DNA of 64,000 bases from Sclerotiophoma versabilis (Eukaryota; Ascomycota; Dothideomycetes; Pleosporales; Didymellaceae): assembly GCA_012274445.1 (NCBI GenBank), contig JAAROD010000044.1, positions 310,001-374,000 on the forward strand, given 5' to 3'. The notes beneath the pieces are model-generated. The model saw only the letters and a list, made by a program, of their open reading frames with translations, was not told the origin of the DNA and ran no database searches. Below are positions 41,985 to 54,900 of this stretch, piece by piece (the stretch's first letter is position 1; each line of letters starts with the position of its first letter). The position numbers and the translations under genes are program-made.

Positions 41985-43124
41985 TGTGTCTCAAATTAAG
42001 TCTAAAGCGGTATAAGAATGTCGTTCGAAACGGGTCGAGAGATCCAAGTTGAAAAGAACGAATGGACAAAAAACTGGCAGTTGCACAGATGTTTGCAGTC
42101 GTTCCTGCGCGTTGAGACGCGCCCCGCAGCCCACCTGACGTCACGACTCTCGCCTGATCACGTTCTAAGCTCTACACCATTGACATCTATTATGAACTAG
42201 GTCGATTCTGGGTCTTCTCCTGTTAACTTTACATTCCATGAGTTTCAATCTCAGATTAGTATGTATGGCGATACACTGCTTAAATACCTTTTCTTCCGCA
42301 CGATCCAACTTCATAGTTTCCCAGTTCCTTTTCGTCTTTGTGTTTTCCGCTACTTCGGAGTCGCATTTACAATGTTAGAATGCAACCGTGAGATCAAAAG
42401 AGGAGCCCAGCCAGAGTCAGGATGCCAGCACTGTGTAAACATTTTGATATTCATGCAGTCTCCTATGCTTTTCTGCCAATCACCCTACATTACAAAGACC
42501 CCACAGTTGTGGCATTTGGTCTTGCTCTGACAGGCGTACCCAGAGCTTCGTGTACGTCACTGCAATGTTCAAGATATTTCTGGTCCAGCTTGTCAAGTTG
42601 GAGACTGAGGAGATCGACGTCCAAGTCTGTGAGTGATGATCTGGAGCGCTCATGGAAGAGTGCCTTGGAGAAGGCCAAGCTTGCGAGGAGCGCGGGTGAT
42701 GAGACACCTATACACCATCAGACGCAGCCCCTGCGGCAGGTCGAAGAAGCGGGACGGTTGCCAATGGTATGGAAAGGAAATTAGTATGGCAAGGTTGTCG
42801 TGGACGATGGTTTACTGGAACAGATGCAGTCGGTGAAATAGATGCGAGTGTCACTTTGAAGAGATATTTGGAAGTAAGTGAAAGCATTGTAGAGAATCCA
42901 TACCCAAGGTAAGTGCATGTGCGAAGGAACAGTAAGATCGGTCCCTCTCTGGCAACGACGGCAACTTGCGTGAGCAAGGTCACTGACGCAGCTTGTAAAT
43001 TTGCCATGTTGGTATTGCTATAGTTTTAGTGTCGCTCGCTCGAGCTCTTGTGATATCCCCGTTTCTTAAAGCCATACTCGTTATTTACGCAGCACCTGGT
43101 ACGCCACCACATTTACTCTCGATC
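41985..43124. other. intergenic with a possible small spliced gene
   Basis: On the minus strand between about 43007 and 42480 there is a protein-like start (MANLQAASVTLLTQ ..) and, after possible introns, LERSRSSLT-like and LDKLDQKYLEHCSDVHEAL pieces. The splice pattern is uncertain and the product unrecognised, so it is not listed as a gene. Confidence 0.3.
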
Positions 43125-43700
43125 CTATCTCCACCTCGTGCTATCCAAAGTCCCCCCGTACAAGTCCCCCATTGGCGCTAGATCGAGACTAGTTCGCACC
43201 GGACTCGGAGCTTCGTATACCTTTACTGCAGGCATTTCGTCTCTGAGGGCACGGAGTGCATTGGTAAAGTTGGTGATACAGTTTCGTAGCGTTTCATCAT
43301 CTGAGAACGATGGACAATGAAACGCTACTTCCAGTGAAGCCTTGCGGACCATCTCTTCCGGCTTTGAATTAAGCGACCCATTGGGGAAAACGGCGGCTAA
43401 GGCATGGCCTTGTTGAGGTTCCAACTCGAACTCCCACATGATAGCAGGAATGATCTTCTCGAGACATTGGATCAGATCGTCTACCATCCCTTGGATCTGA
43501 CGTGCCATAGGTGGATGTGAGTTCCTGGAGCACGATGTGAGACGACCAGAGTCGGAGACGGTCCATCGAGGCGGTGCGAGAGAGTTCAAGGCAAGGAAAA
43601 GACCGATAAAGTAAGTGAAGGTACAGGTACGTGACAGCCTTCCTACCATACCAAGTGCCCTGGACGTGAAAATGTCTACGATCGTGAGCAGATATGCCAA
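43125..43700 (-). CDS. hypothetical protein, weak support
   Basis: Open for about 190 codons; the first real ATG gives a start near the MVGRLSRT block. A hydrophobic stretch (CTFTYFIGLFLALNSLA) is followed by MARQIQGMVDDLIQCLEKIIPAIMWEFELEPQ and SLEVAFHCPSFSDDETLRNCITNFTNALRALRDEM, which read like a real helical protein. No family is recognised and splicing was not resolved. The antisense ORFs are clearly poorer. Confidence 0.4.
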   Translation of the reverse strand: MAYLLTIVDIFTSRALGMVGRLSRTCTFTYFIGLFLALNSLAPPRWTVSDSGRLTSCSRNSHPPMARQIQGMVDDLIQCLEKIIPAIMWEFELEPQQGHALAAVFPNGSLNSKPEEMVRKASLEVAFHCPSFSDDETLRNCITNFTNALRALRDEMPAVKVYEAPSPVRTSLDLAPMGDLYGGTLDSTRWR

Positions 43701-44167
43701 GGCTTAGTTGCTAAGGCCCGATTGTTATGCTGCCGTTACCAGAGATCATGGAGACCCAATATTGAACAGTGGATAGGAACGTGGAGTTGATATTTCACTT
43801 GCTGAAGCAAAGCATCGACTCGTACCTGATGCAATAGCTCATCTTACAACTACAACTCAGAATCAAGAACATCAATGTGGATATCCAATCAAATCGCTGA
43901 TGGGAGCCAGGTCGTAACACGCAGGGATATCTTCTTGTACTCGCCAGAACCGTCGTTACGTACGCTAAGGGTATTCATAGGTCGGATATTTTCGTTTGCA
44001 TAATGTTTCCAAGCCGCAGTAGCCGCATGCCGTATGGGATCAATTTGCTGCACCATAGGGCCTTGAACCTCTGTTACGATGCGAATTGTTGTTTCGGCCG
44101 ATCTGTCCACCAGCTCTTCCTTGCCTGGTCATGCGGCTATCAGAAACACGGTATGGACAAGAGACGC
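43701..44167. other. intergenic with an unassigned minus-strand exon-like stretch
   Basis: At 44110-43889 on the minus strand, about 70 codons are open and well formed (RSAETTIRIVTEVQGPMVQQIDPIRH .. SGEYKKISLRVTTWL), but no ATG fits and no partner exon was found. Confidence 0.3.
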
Positions 44168-44912
44168 TTAAGAAGCATGGGACTTGCCAGCCGAGTCAAC
44201 TTTAGCGCGGAGATCGGCAGCAGTGGAACCAGACTCAGAGAAGTAGCGCGAGAAGACGGGCTGGAGGAAGGAGCGGAAAATGATCTGGGCACCACTGCGA
44301 AACGTCAGTCTGTAATGTCACATGCTGGATTGTTTCCCACTTACGAGGTTTGGGGAAGTGCCATCCACAGGATGAGGACGAACTTGAAGGTGTAGTAGAA
44401 GGGGAACCAGTACACCGCGCTGACGGCGCTCTCGAAGACCGTCAGGAAAGCGTAGACAACCCAGTAGGTCAACCACTGAAACAAAGTTAGAATATTCTAA
44501 GTACTACGCGGGTCCGCGCAAGCCAGCTAACGCACCTGGGTGTCATCGACCTTGCTGGCGCTGAACAGGGCGTTCAGAGAGTAGTAGCCGGGGATGACGA
44601 ATCCAGCAATGTTGACGAGAAACTCGCCCGCAATGTTGAAGAAAATCAGGAAGAAGTAAAGACCGGCAAGACCGAGGACGGCGTAGACCTTGGGGACTGA
44701 GGTCTGCTTCTCGAAGTTGTTGAGGGCGGGGTACTTGGAAAGCTGGAATACACGATCCTGTTAGCCAACAATGCTCCAAATTGAATGCGCAACCGACCAA
44801 GGTACCGCGACAATCATCAAAGATGCGTGCACGGTTGCTTCGGCTTAGATTGTCATCTTACCTCCTTGTCGAGCTGCGAAAGGTGCGCCTGGGCTCTATC
44901 CTGGACAGACAT
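44168..44912 (-). CDS. YOP1: YOP1/REEP (DP1-HVA22) ER membrane-shaping protein
   Basis: Four exons (44912-44862, 44742-44536, 44475-44345, 44294-44168) with introns of 119, 60 and 50 bp give 171 residues. The family signature is intact: DRAQAHLSQLDKELSKYPALNNFEKQT, then the hydrophobic hairpins VYAVLGLAGLYFFLIFFNIAGEFLVNIAGFVIPGYYSLNALF and TQWLTYWVVYAFLTVFESAVSAVYWFPFYYTFKFVLILWMALP, then GAQIIFRSFLQPVFSRYF. These proteins sit in tubular endoplasmic reticulum, bend the membrane with reticulons, and interact with vesicle traffic. The first intron is longer than its neighbours, but both junctions restore conserved sequence exactly. All conserved residues appear intact. Confidence 0.95.
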
Positions 44913-45690
44913 GATGGATGTTGATTCGGGGTTTGTTGGGAAGTCTAGGAAGGTGTTGATGTAATGGGGTTCGTGCTCGTGTGAGTGGAATGAGGAGTGC
45001 TGGCGATGTGGCCTTTAGAAGGGAGAAGGGTGGGGAAGGATTATTTTGGGATGAAGGAAGCGCGCGTGCGTCATCCTAACTCGTTACGTCAGTTGCGATC
45101 GGCTTTCACAAGCCAAACAGCAGCTGCAACGCACAACATCCATGAGCTTGCAGCAAACAATGGAAATGTAGGTGCAAGGATCATTCACTTTTGGTATTGC
45201 AACCCATCTGTAGCGTTTTCAGCTTCAAACCATCAACCTGCAGTCAAAAGTTTGCCAGAGTCATGCTTAAAGTTGGTGATAAGCTGGAATGCACGTGACT
45301 TTTGACCGTTGCTGGTTTCCCGACGAAAACGTAAACACGACTCTCTTTTCACAACAAAGCTGGACACTGAGGTTCGCCCTCCCCCAACGACGCTGTTTTG
45401 GTCCCGGACATACTTCTCTTAATATATCTTACTTTGCATCCCGTTGCACTCCGGACCATAGTACGTGCCGCCGCTGTCGCCCGCGTCGACGATTGCATCA
45501 ATACACTCTGATACCGACCTGGACACGAGACTCCCTCACGACAAACAATACAGGAACTGTATTGCTTCTCCACAGCTTACCGAAGCTTCTCGCACTCACA
45601 TAGGTACCTTTCTGCGGGTCTTGCCACTCCATCAGTCGCGTTGCTATCCGTTTGTTTTGGTGTAAACACTGAACACCCGGCTCATTTCCA
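44913..45690. other. divergent intergenic region YOP1 / RFX gene
   Basis: 778 bp between two divergently transcribed core genes; contains both promoters. The ORFs here have no motif support. Confidence 0.45.
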
Positions 45691-48275
45691 ATGGCTACCG
45701 ATATCCGCCGATCACGGTCGAACACGTCCATGTCAACAAGAAGCAACCGACCGCTCTCGCGCGCTTCGACAACGAGTGTGCACTCCTTCGATCAACACGA
45801 TCTTCAACCGCAATTTTCCCAGTCACAGCCGCCGCGGCCAGCACACTTCTCGCAACCACAATATAACACATCCTTTGCCAGCGAGCCACTACAGCCTGCG
45901 CTGCTACAGGCCGCGCAGCATGTGAGCGCGCAAGACAACCTAATGAACACGTCTATAGAAAGCCTGCAGCAATTCCTCGGTTACCCTGTCGATGCTAGCC
46001 AAAATCCAACTCATCCAAACAGCATGTCCTCGCAACCGATGGATGCCCACGTGTACCATCCATCCATGTCGCAGCCACCACCGCAATCGCAACAGTACAT
46101 GACACCGCTTGTCGAATTGGAGGATAAGAAGAAGAAGGGCTCGACGTCGGGAAGCGCGACGAACGACAAGGAGCTACGACAAATGCTGCAGCAGAATGAG
46201 GGACGCAAACTGAAAGATGTGGCTGCAGAAGTCATCCAGACTGATAGGACGTCGAAGGCGGAGAAGTCAAAACAGCTATTTGCTATGCTTTGGTCAGTTC
46301 GTCACACCCGTCTTGTGACAAAACTCTAACATCTCATAGGTTGAAGTCTGTTTGCCGTGTTGCAAAGACATCCGTACCACGCAATAGGGTTTACTCAAAG
46401 TATGCAGAGCGCTGCGGTACTGACCGCGTCATTCCGCTGAACCCGGCCTCATTTGGCAAGCTTGTTCGCGTCATCTTTCCAGGCATCCAGACCAGACGCC
46501 TTGGAGTCCGCGGTGAATCCAAGTATCACTACGTTGACCTCGCTCTTATCAACGACAGCGAAGATGGAGAAGATGCCCGTCGACCGAGCGTTGGTCCTGC
46601 GGCACACCACACCGTAAAGAGACAGCAGTCATCTGGTCCAAAGCTCGACTTCAACTCGATCCCAAGGCTGCCCGCTGATAGCGCTCAATTTCCGCCACCG
46701 GATACCGGCATGGAATCTACTACAACTCAATACGCACCGGCTGGATCCAAGGGTCTCCTGTTTACTGATATCTACTCCAACCAGTACCGCCCGGCCAACG
46801 CTCGCACCAAGACCTCATACGAATACGAATTGAAGTTTCCAACCGCAGAAGTACTCACAGCTTCCGATGTGCTAGAGATTGAGCTCCCGGATATCACGCC
46901 GTACCTGCCTGCCCGCACCGATCCCGACTCAGCGGACAATTTGATGGCTATGTACCGTTCGCATGTCACATCGCTCGTGGACGCGGTCCGATATTGCAAA
47001 GAGAAGCAGTTCTTTCGGTTGTTTGGTACTTTCCATGGCACGTTGACAGTTCCAGTTCAGAAGCTGTTTGCATCGCCAGAGCTTGCACCGTGGATCAAAG
47101 AGTGCGACTGGATGATGTACCAGAAGATGATCCGCAACGTCTCTCAGCTCACACTACAGGTGGCTCCTCCCATTGTTCTCAGATTCCTCGATAACGTTGC
47201 AAAGACCCTTCACGCACACATTAGCAAAGTCTTCCAGCCATTGCCGGTGCACGTCCTTGAAGCCAAGCTTGAGCCGGCGACAAACTTCGCGCATCTGCTG
47301 CGTCAGATGCTGCGGGTCAACTCGACCGCTCATGCAGCTGCTGTCATGCTCACAGCTGAAAATCATCGCACCCAGATGTTTGCTGACTGGCTATCGCACG
47401 TCAACATTAAGCGTATTGTCGCCAACGAGCTGCCTGGTTCTTGTAGCCATGAAGAGGTTTACGGCATACTGATGACAGAGATCCGTCCCATGCTTGGCCC
47501 ACTGCCACAAGACATCCAGTTACCGACCGGAACTGTCTACCACGCAACATACCCCGACCCCCCCGCCGATCCTACAGAATCCGTTATCGACCGTATCGCA
47601 GCCTTCCTTACACGCCTGCCGTTCCGCTTTCCGAATGCGCACGCTCGCACCGTCCTACACTGCATCAATGCAATTGGGTCTGCCACAGTACGGGAGATTA
47701 CAGTGGAGAATGGTGTCAGCTTCCAGGCTTGGTGGCTGACAAAGGTCTTCGTCGATGAGATGGCTCAGTGGCTCGCTTCTTTAGGTGGCTTTTTGGATCA
47801 CAGCCCACCAAACTGGAACTCGCCGTCATACTCGCCCGTGCTTGATGAGTCTGTGAATGCAGGCATGACCAATGGTGGAAGTGGAAGCAACAATGAGAGC
47901 AGATACAGCAGCCTCGATGCTGAATTCGGGCCCGATCAGTCTTTCATGTCGACCACTACCACGGCGATGCAGGACAACACCAACGCGAACAACGAAGGTA
48001 TGCATCTCAACGTCTTCACTTATCCGGCTTGGTAGTTAACTAACACAAGATAACCAGTCCATGCTCGACGACCTGCTCAACAGCAATACGATCCCATGAG
48101 CTTCAATTTCGACTACGATATCAATCCCTCGCAGCAGGAAAGTCATCATGATGACAGTGGCATCGGCCTCCTCGATGATGGCCTCGAAACCAAATTCTCA
48201 ACCCATATGTCGCAGGGCCTCAAGTCTCACTTCTCACATTCGCCGACTCCACAGCTGCCCACCGGCGTGAGCTAG
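45691..48275 (+). CDS. RFX-family winged-helix transcription factor
   Basis: Three exons (45691-46292, 46340-47997, 48058-48275) with 47- and 60-bp GT..AG introns give 825 residues. The DNA-binding domain lies across the first junction: SKQLFAMLWLKSVCRVAKTS .. NRVYSKYAERCG .. LNPASFGKLVRVIFPGIQTRRLGVRGESKYHYVDL, the RFX signature. The N-terminal ~190 residues are Gln/Ser/Pro-rich. The middle has the RFX dimerisation-type region (PWIKECDWMMYQKMIRNVSQL). The third exon ends GVS-stop and is acidic and low-complexity. Fungal relatives control DNA-damage response (Crt1) or secondary metabolism and morphogenesis (cpcR1/RfxA). The straight read-through to 48035 would lose the true C-terminus. Confidence 0.93.
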
Positions 48276-48980
48276 TCGCATTCTGTACACCAGCTGTCAG
48301 ACCTGCGCAAGTCCGAACTAACAAAAACTCTTTCCTGAGATACCATTGTTCTCTGCTTTGATACGCTAATGACGTCTCCGAACTTATGATACCACCAAAA
48401 TTTATTGGTCTGTCTGGAAATGTCTTGTTCATCTACCTAATCTTTGTATACGCGCTCTGGTCGCACGGCGTTGTTTCTGCTTATCGTTAGTCTTGTTGCA
48501 TCTTCCAGGCGCCTTTGCTTCGCCACGGATTACGTTGTTATGTTCGGTATGGCTCTCGTCTCTTTGTCAGTCATCTTGTTAGACTGCTGACTATGTTCAC
48601 TTCTTGTTGATACATTCGAGGCTGCGTTGACAGCAGTGTGCAATTGTTATGGTGTGGTCTCAGCTTCCTCGGTTTTAGAAGGCAGGGATGCTCCTCATAG
48701 GAATCGGAACTATTGAATATTACTTCCTCATGCAGTCAACCGTTTACAAACTCAACTTACATGCGTTCGCAGCGATACGGCGGTTTTAATCGGCCTTTCT
48801 TACCTTAATGGCCCGAGTGAGCAGGTTAATAAGCAGGCTCTTTACTCCGATCGCCAACTCCGAAGAACAACGCATAGTCGGATTGATTTTTACTGAAAGG
48901 TACCAGAACAGCACTCTTGAGACTACAGATATTGCCATCCGCAAGATTCTAGCGCGACATTTGCGAATGCGCCATTGAGA
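48276..48980. other. intergenic
   Basis: 3' region of the RFX gene and promoter of the PLP enzyme gene. No gene supported. Confidence 0.45.
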
Positions 48981-50500
48981 ATGGCGCTCTCCCCTCGCGG
49001 TCAGGCCAACGCCGATCAACTCGACATTCCATGGCGCTTCGCCAAAGCCCACACATACGATCCCGTCACAAACCCCACCGGTCTGATATCTTTCGCTACA
49101 GCAGAGAACTGCCTCATTCAAAAGGAGCTCCACGACTTTGTATCCAGAGTCCCGGTCCCTGAGGCCGCCCTGCGCTACGCCTACAGCACAGGAGGCGGTC
49201 CTCGCTTACCCTCTGCATTCGCAACCCACTTCAACGACCACTTTGATCCCTACTGGACGGTGCAAGGAGAAGATGTAAAAATTACAGCTGCGGCCACGGG
49301 ATTGCATGACGTTCTCGCATACAGCCTTTGTGCGGAGGGCGAGGGGGTGTTAACAACGAGACCTTATTACGGGAGGTTTGAGATAGACTTCGGGAATAAA
49401 GCGGGTGTGAACCTTGTGCCTGTCGATACGGACCATGAAGAGTGCTTTGAGGAAGGTATGGTACAGGCGTTTGAGACGAAGTTGCGAGAGAGCTGCGAGA
49501 GTGGAGCGGAGATCAGGGCTGTGCTTGTTATCAATCCGCACAACCCACTTGGTACGTACGTGTATCGCGCAGGGGAGCTTCTGACCAGCCAATATGGGGG
49601 TGTACGAGAAGCAGCGTTCATCTCTTGATCGTTCAGCAACCGGAATGTGCACAAAGGTGGAGCAAATGAGACACAGCTGTGTACCTCATGGACTGCTTAT
49701 CCAGCGTTCAAAGAGCGCTGATTGCCTCCACAGTGTCAACTGTCTGCTCAGAAGCTCCCTAATGCAGTAGGTCGAGACGAGATCATATGCTGATGTGACT
49801 AGGCAAATGCTATCCGCGAGGCGTGCTAGTCGAGCTGATGCGCTTCTGCCAGCGCCACGCTCTACACTTCATTTCAGACGAGGTGTATGCGCTGAGCGTC
49901 TTCTCCAACCCTGCCTTCCCAAATGCGACACCCTTCACTTCCGCCCTTTCCATCAACCCTACTGATGTCATCGATCCCAACTTAGTCCACGTTATCTACG
50001 GCCTGTCCAAAGACTTCGGCCTAGCTGGTCTGAAGGTCGGTTGCCTTGTAACACGTAATGAAGAGTTGAAGAAGGCAACAAAAGCAGTGCTAAGATTCAC
50101 CGGGGTAAGTGGGCTTAGCGTGGCAGTTGCGACGGAGATGCTGGAAGACCGGGAATGGGTTCGGAAGGTCATCGAGTTGAGTAGGAAAAGGCTCGCTGAG
50201 GCATATGAATTCATCACAAAGCAATTGAGGGACATGGACGTGAAGTATATGGAAGGTGGAAACGCAGGCTTCTTCGTTTGGGTGGACCTTAGTCCGTGGT
50301 TGCCGCCTGAGCATGAGAAGGGTGGGGCAACGAGGGAGCAGAATCTTGCGAAGAAACTTGTGAAGCACGGAGTGCATTTGCAGCCAGGGGAAGAGCATGG
50401 GAGGGAAGGATGGTTCAGGATTGTTTTCACCCTCGAGAGAGGGGTTGTACAGGAGGGGCTTCGAAGGATTGGGGAAACGCTGGAAGAGATTAGCTGCTGA
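48981..50500 (+). CDS. PLP-dependent aminotransferase, ACC-synthase-like
   Basis: Two exons (48981-49551, 49803-50500) separated by a 251-bp intron, long for this window, give 422 residues. The joint GTYV.. is removed so that NPHNPLG-KCYPRG reads through correctly. Fold type I aminotransferase signatures: substrate-loop ATGLHDVLAYSL, PYYGRFEID, NPHNPLG, SDEVYA and the PLP lysine Lys260 in YGLSKDFGLAGLKVG; a C-terminal FRIVFTLERG carries the carboxylate-binding arginine. This arrangement is that of 1-aminocyclopropane-1-carboxylate synthase and fungal ACS-like aminotransferases. Whether it makes ACC or is another aminotransferase cannot be decided here. The chosen ATG at 48981 follows an in-frame non-ATG codon at 48975. 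Confidence 0.9.
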
Positions 50501-51033
50501 TGAGAGTAACTCAGGCGACGGGGCACAAGCTTTGTGTTGGCAACTCATCTGAATAGCAATTGCGTATGATCACAAGACGATATCAAGCGCGCTATCTTGT
50601 CAGTGAAATATGCGAAGGGCCTGGCATTCCAATTGACTTGCTCTTTGCTGAAGCACATTTGCGCAGGAAACATATGGGCCTTGAGTTTCAATACAGTGTT
50701 CGACAGAACGGCTCTGCAGATCTCGACGACCGTTACGACTAGTGGGTTGTGAGGAGTTTCGGAGAATTCTTTCAGTGTGGTGAGAGGGGCCAGTCAACGA
50801 ATGATGTATAAACACTTGTGAAAGAGCATTGGTGACCACGAGCGTACGAAGTCATTGATGACGATCTGGACGGTGATACCCCTTACTGTACATTAGTACA
50901 TTGGCTCCAGGAAGAGGTGCAAGAGTTCGCACTGACTTACAGTCCAAGCATGCAAGCGATTCAGGTAAAGTGAAGACACAGACTCCCTTCACATAAAAAC
51001 CTCCAACAATACCTCTTCATTTGTTTTGCAACA
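50501..51033. other. intergenic
   Basis: No gene supported; several stop-rich overlapping frames. Confidence 0.45.
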
Positions 51034-51915
51034 CTATCTTTGTTGCCTCTCCCACTCTTCGTCCCATATGCTTTTCGCCGCCCCGATCAACCGCGGCGCC
51101 CTTAGTATCTTTATCCCACTACTTGTACCGTAAACCAGACTCCGCATATCCATAGCATCATCAAGATCCCTTGACACATAGCTCAAGGTGTCTTCCCATC
51201 GTTTCAAGCTATTCGGATTTTCAAAGCAGTGTGGTCCAGCCATGCCAACTCTGATTGTCATTTTTCCCTGCTTCTCCATTGTGCGCCAGTAGAAAATTTC
51301 CATGAATTGCTCGAACATGTGAAGGTTGCGATCGAGCAATGAGATTTCGATCGGGAGAGCGTTGCGGGAGCAGAGGTTTTGCTGGACTTGGTCGATGATG
51401 TGGGTGAGCGCGGGATACTGAGGGTGTTTTATATCCTCAAGTGTTACTAATGACGCATCGAGCAGCCATTCGTGGATATTCTCGTTGGTCTGGTATTCCG
51501 TGGTATTGTTATGGGTGCCCTTGAAGGTTGTGGTCCAGTTCAGGATGATGTCAAGAAGGCCGTCTTGCTGTGACAAGACATCGAGAAAGTCGGCGCCACA
51601 TATTATTTTGAGGGACTTCACTCGTGGGGTTTTCCTTCTTTTAGTGATGATGGGCAGAGCTTCGTTGTAGATGGTTCGACACGTGGCGAGTATGGAAAGG
51701 GGAGGCGTTTGCACGATAAGAACAACAGGTTTGTCGGAGTCCGCATCTCCATGTACGGCGCCTTGATCTCTGTGAAGGGGTTCTTTCTTTATAAAGAAGG
51801 ACCAATCGCGTCTTGATAAGGTCAAGTGGTCGTTTGAGCAAGGGATGCGATCATAAACCATTAACCGGAGTTCCTTGGGAAGACCCAGGAATCGAAAGAC
51901 GCCCAAATCCTGCAT
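51034..51915 (-). CDS. F-box-like protein of unknown specificity
   Basis: 293 residues in one exon with an ATG start. The N-terminus reads FRFLGLPKELRLMVYDRIPCS, an F-box-like beginning often called 2EXR-type in Pleosporales. The remainder includes ILATCRTIYNEALPIITKRRKT, a block commonly found after that motif in fungal proteins, and no further recognised domain. No transmembrane segment. Function is unknown; the family is large and variable. Codon use looks like its neighbours. The antisense ORF 51485-51670 is a shadow. Confidence 0.8.
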   Translation of the reverse strand: MQDLGVFRFLGLPKELRLMVYDRIPCSNDHLTLSRRDWSFFIKKEPLHRDQGAVHGDADSDKPVVLIVQTPPLSILATCRTIYNEALPIITKRRKTPRVKSLKIICGADFLDVLSQQDGLLDIILNWTTTFKGTHNNTTEYQTNENIHEWLLDASLVTLEDIKHPQYPALTHIIDQVQQNLCSRNALPIEISLLDRNLHMFEQFMEIFYWRTMEKQGKMTIRVGMAGPHCFENPNSLKRWEDTLSYVSRDLDDAMDMRSLVYGTSSGIKILRAPRLIGAAKSIWDEEWERQQR

Positions 51916-54900
51916 CTTGTGGGTAGCCCCCGAGGAATAGAACCTAGAGACAGAGCACCTGCTGGGAAAGAGGGGGTGTTTGTCATATACATGTTGTTGT
52001 GGTCAGGTGATTGTTATCATTCGCGCCGACGACCCGAACTTGAAAGCGGGCAACGACTGACTAAGCGCTTTCTCCAACCTGCTCGCGCATTTCATCACGC
52101 TTCCTTGAGGCGTCTGACATACATCATCAATGTACAATCTCGGGCTGAGTATTCGGACCGCTGTAGTACCTCACGATATGTGAGTGGTCCGAACGGACCT
52201 ATTTAGATTACTCGACTCCACTGCCATACATATTAATGCGGTCAATCCTGAGGGGTCACAAAGAGTTGCGATGCTGCCTGAACAGCGCTGACAAAGGCCT
52301 GGAGATGTGAGACTGCAAGAGCTTCTTGGCGGCTTCCGCCTGGTCGTCCCTGGCGCATCTTCCCCGCGTTTTGAATCGATGTCCGTGGAGGCATTCACCT
52401 GTCTGACTTTTCAGACTGGATGCCGAATCACTAACGCAGTAGAAATGAGCGTGTCTGTTGGGACCTTGCATTTAGGAGATGATCTTACTCTACAAGATGA
52501 GGCGCAGCACACGACACCTCGGGTTCGAATCATCAGCTTTCTTCCGGCACTTTAGCACTAATTGCTTGCATGCTGAACTGTGAAAGCAAGCAAAATCTCT
52601 CAAGGTGAGATAGAGTCCAAGGGAATTGCCGTCCTGACACATGCAAGAAGTTAGGCTTGAAAAGCCTGGAGACCAGACCGTGAGTCACTATCAGTAAACT
52701 TGCGAGGCCGAGCCACGGAGACGTGCAGCGACTGTCGTAGTTAGATAGTCTGGGACGTTGCTAACTCTAGTACGGATCAAGATGGTGCATCGAGTAGAAG
52801 GATAATTTGAACAAAGGTTGGTCCCAAAACCTACCTTGCCTGGTAACGCTCAAGTACGACTAATTGCTTCGACTGATTCGCAATGTTGACCTAGGAGTTA
52901 AGGGCGTGGGCGAGCTGGAGTACCCAATAGTAGACCACAAGCACCTAGTCTATGAGACGGATGTCGTTTCGAACGACACGGTAGTGTGCTCTTTGCACGT
53001 CACGTAGCTTCGCTTTACTGTGGAAGTAGCCGTACATCTCATCCCAAGCTTGCATGCTATTGTACTCTCGTGAAGTAAAATGAAGACAAGGACGTTGGCA
53101 AGCTGCTTGGACTTTTGTACGCATGGTTGAATTGTAGGGGATTCTCGCAGAGCAAGACACTATGTGGACGGATGCGAAATGCTGAACACATAGCTTGGGA
53201 ACGCGAAAATGATCTAATAGGGCTGAAGCATCAGTTCGTACCCTGAAAGTTGCTATTACGAGCTTGATACAGCAGTTTCAGACCACTTAGTAAGGTTGAG
53301 GAGCCCCCAGCCGTCTTCTCAAAGGTATCACAGCTTCTAAAATGGTGGGCTCAACCGAACGCAAACAGATATTTCTGTTGGACTCAGCGTCTCGTGGCAT
53401 CCTGTCGCCTCCTAGAACCTCCGCCATACGAGTTTGGACACGACAAACCATACCCCACATGGTCCAGATGTCGCGCAACGATGTTCAATAGAACGTTGTA
53501 TCTTCAGTAGGACCGTCCGTTCTTTAAGTTCTTATCTCAGCCGAAACGTTATTAGTAAGTAGCAAGCATTGATCTAACCTCACGTAAGCAGGATAGTCTC
53601 TGGTTCGAATTTCGTCCTCTGTAGATCTCCCGTACTCAACTGTCTCCCTTTTCTCAGTTTCGACAAGCTGGTATAGCTTTTAAGAGGGAGCTTTAACTGT
53701 ATCACTCGTAGCACGACCAACACAAGCATAAGATTGACATCAATGCCAGTGTCTTACTACAAGATCTGGCGTTAAGTAGGATAGAGGCAGTGGCCAAGAG
53801 AGTGGGTAACGGCGTTAAGATTTTGAAGTTTCGAAGTATAGGAGACGGTAGATACTCAAATGGGTATAACGTATATGTCCTGGACAGAGATAGATGTGCC
53901 ATCCAGAAGAGCATGTTTTGGTAGACTGTCATATCTAAACAAGCGTACAGTAACATCTACAGTGCATCATCGTGACATAATGGAGGCATGATCAGGGTGA
54001 TGTTTGTGGTAAACAGGCGGAAATGGCCGAGTCAATATGATAGCTACTTTCCAGTGGAAATCAGCAATATAACAGTACTAATACGGTGATACATCATAAA
54101 TCTATCTGAAATAACGTGTATCATAGAACACTAAGTCATAGCCTCGACAATAGGCGTGTCAAGATTTAATGCACTGAAGTCTTTCGGTTTGCCATCTAAA
54201 ATAGCATAACATATAACTTGCCGCTCCCTTACTTCTGCTGTGTCATTATGTGACTTCAAACAGTGCATGGCGCCCCGGTTCCCTTCTTCCCCTCCTTTCC
54301 CTCGCTTCCCCTCCACCCATTGAGACAGCGTACTCAGCGATGCAGCTCGGCAGCACAAACTCCTCAAAGTAGAACACCATACAGCAAGCGGGTGATCGTC
54401 TCCCTCTGTCTGGCGCGTACCCTTGGGATCTAACATGCAGCCACCGCTGGAACGACGGAGATGAAGGGGCATATGGCTCATGTCCTATGACTTTCGAGAT
54501 GGAGTGGCACAGCATCGTGACGCGCGACAAGCTCGAAACAGCTCGTACATAGCGTGTATGACGGCTTTCGGCGACACAACAAGATGCAGATGGGAGAAGG
54601 GAGACCCGAAGCCAAGGCTCAGCGCTGTAGCCCTGAACTTTGGGAACTTCGTGCAGGTCTCCATGCTAGCCACACTCATCTCGTTCAGATGCTGCAGGTC
54701 AGCATGTACACAGATATCGTGAACCCGAGTCAGTGGTGAGTGCAACTGTTTTACTGCATGGCGTTCTCAAGTGGGTAGTGGGGTTTCCGAAGAGGCGGTT
54801 GGTGCCAAGACAGAAGCCTCACACGAGACTGTGTTACTTGGTGCCATTTTCTAATTTGCCGTCGAGATGGTGGAGCTGCGTCTCTATTAAGAGGCGTTCT

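Noticed and set aside
54131..54745. Cluster of overlapping ORFs on both strands
   Set aside because: Mutually overlapping, low complexity, no conserved features.
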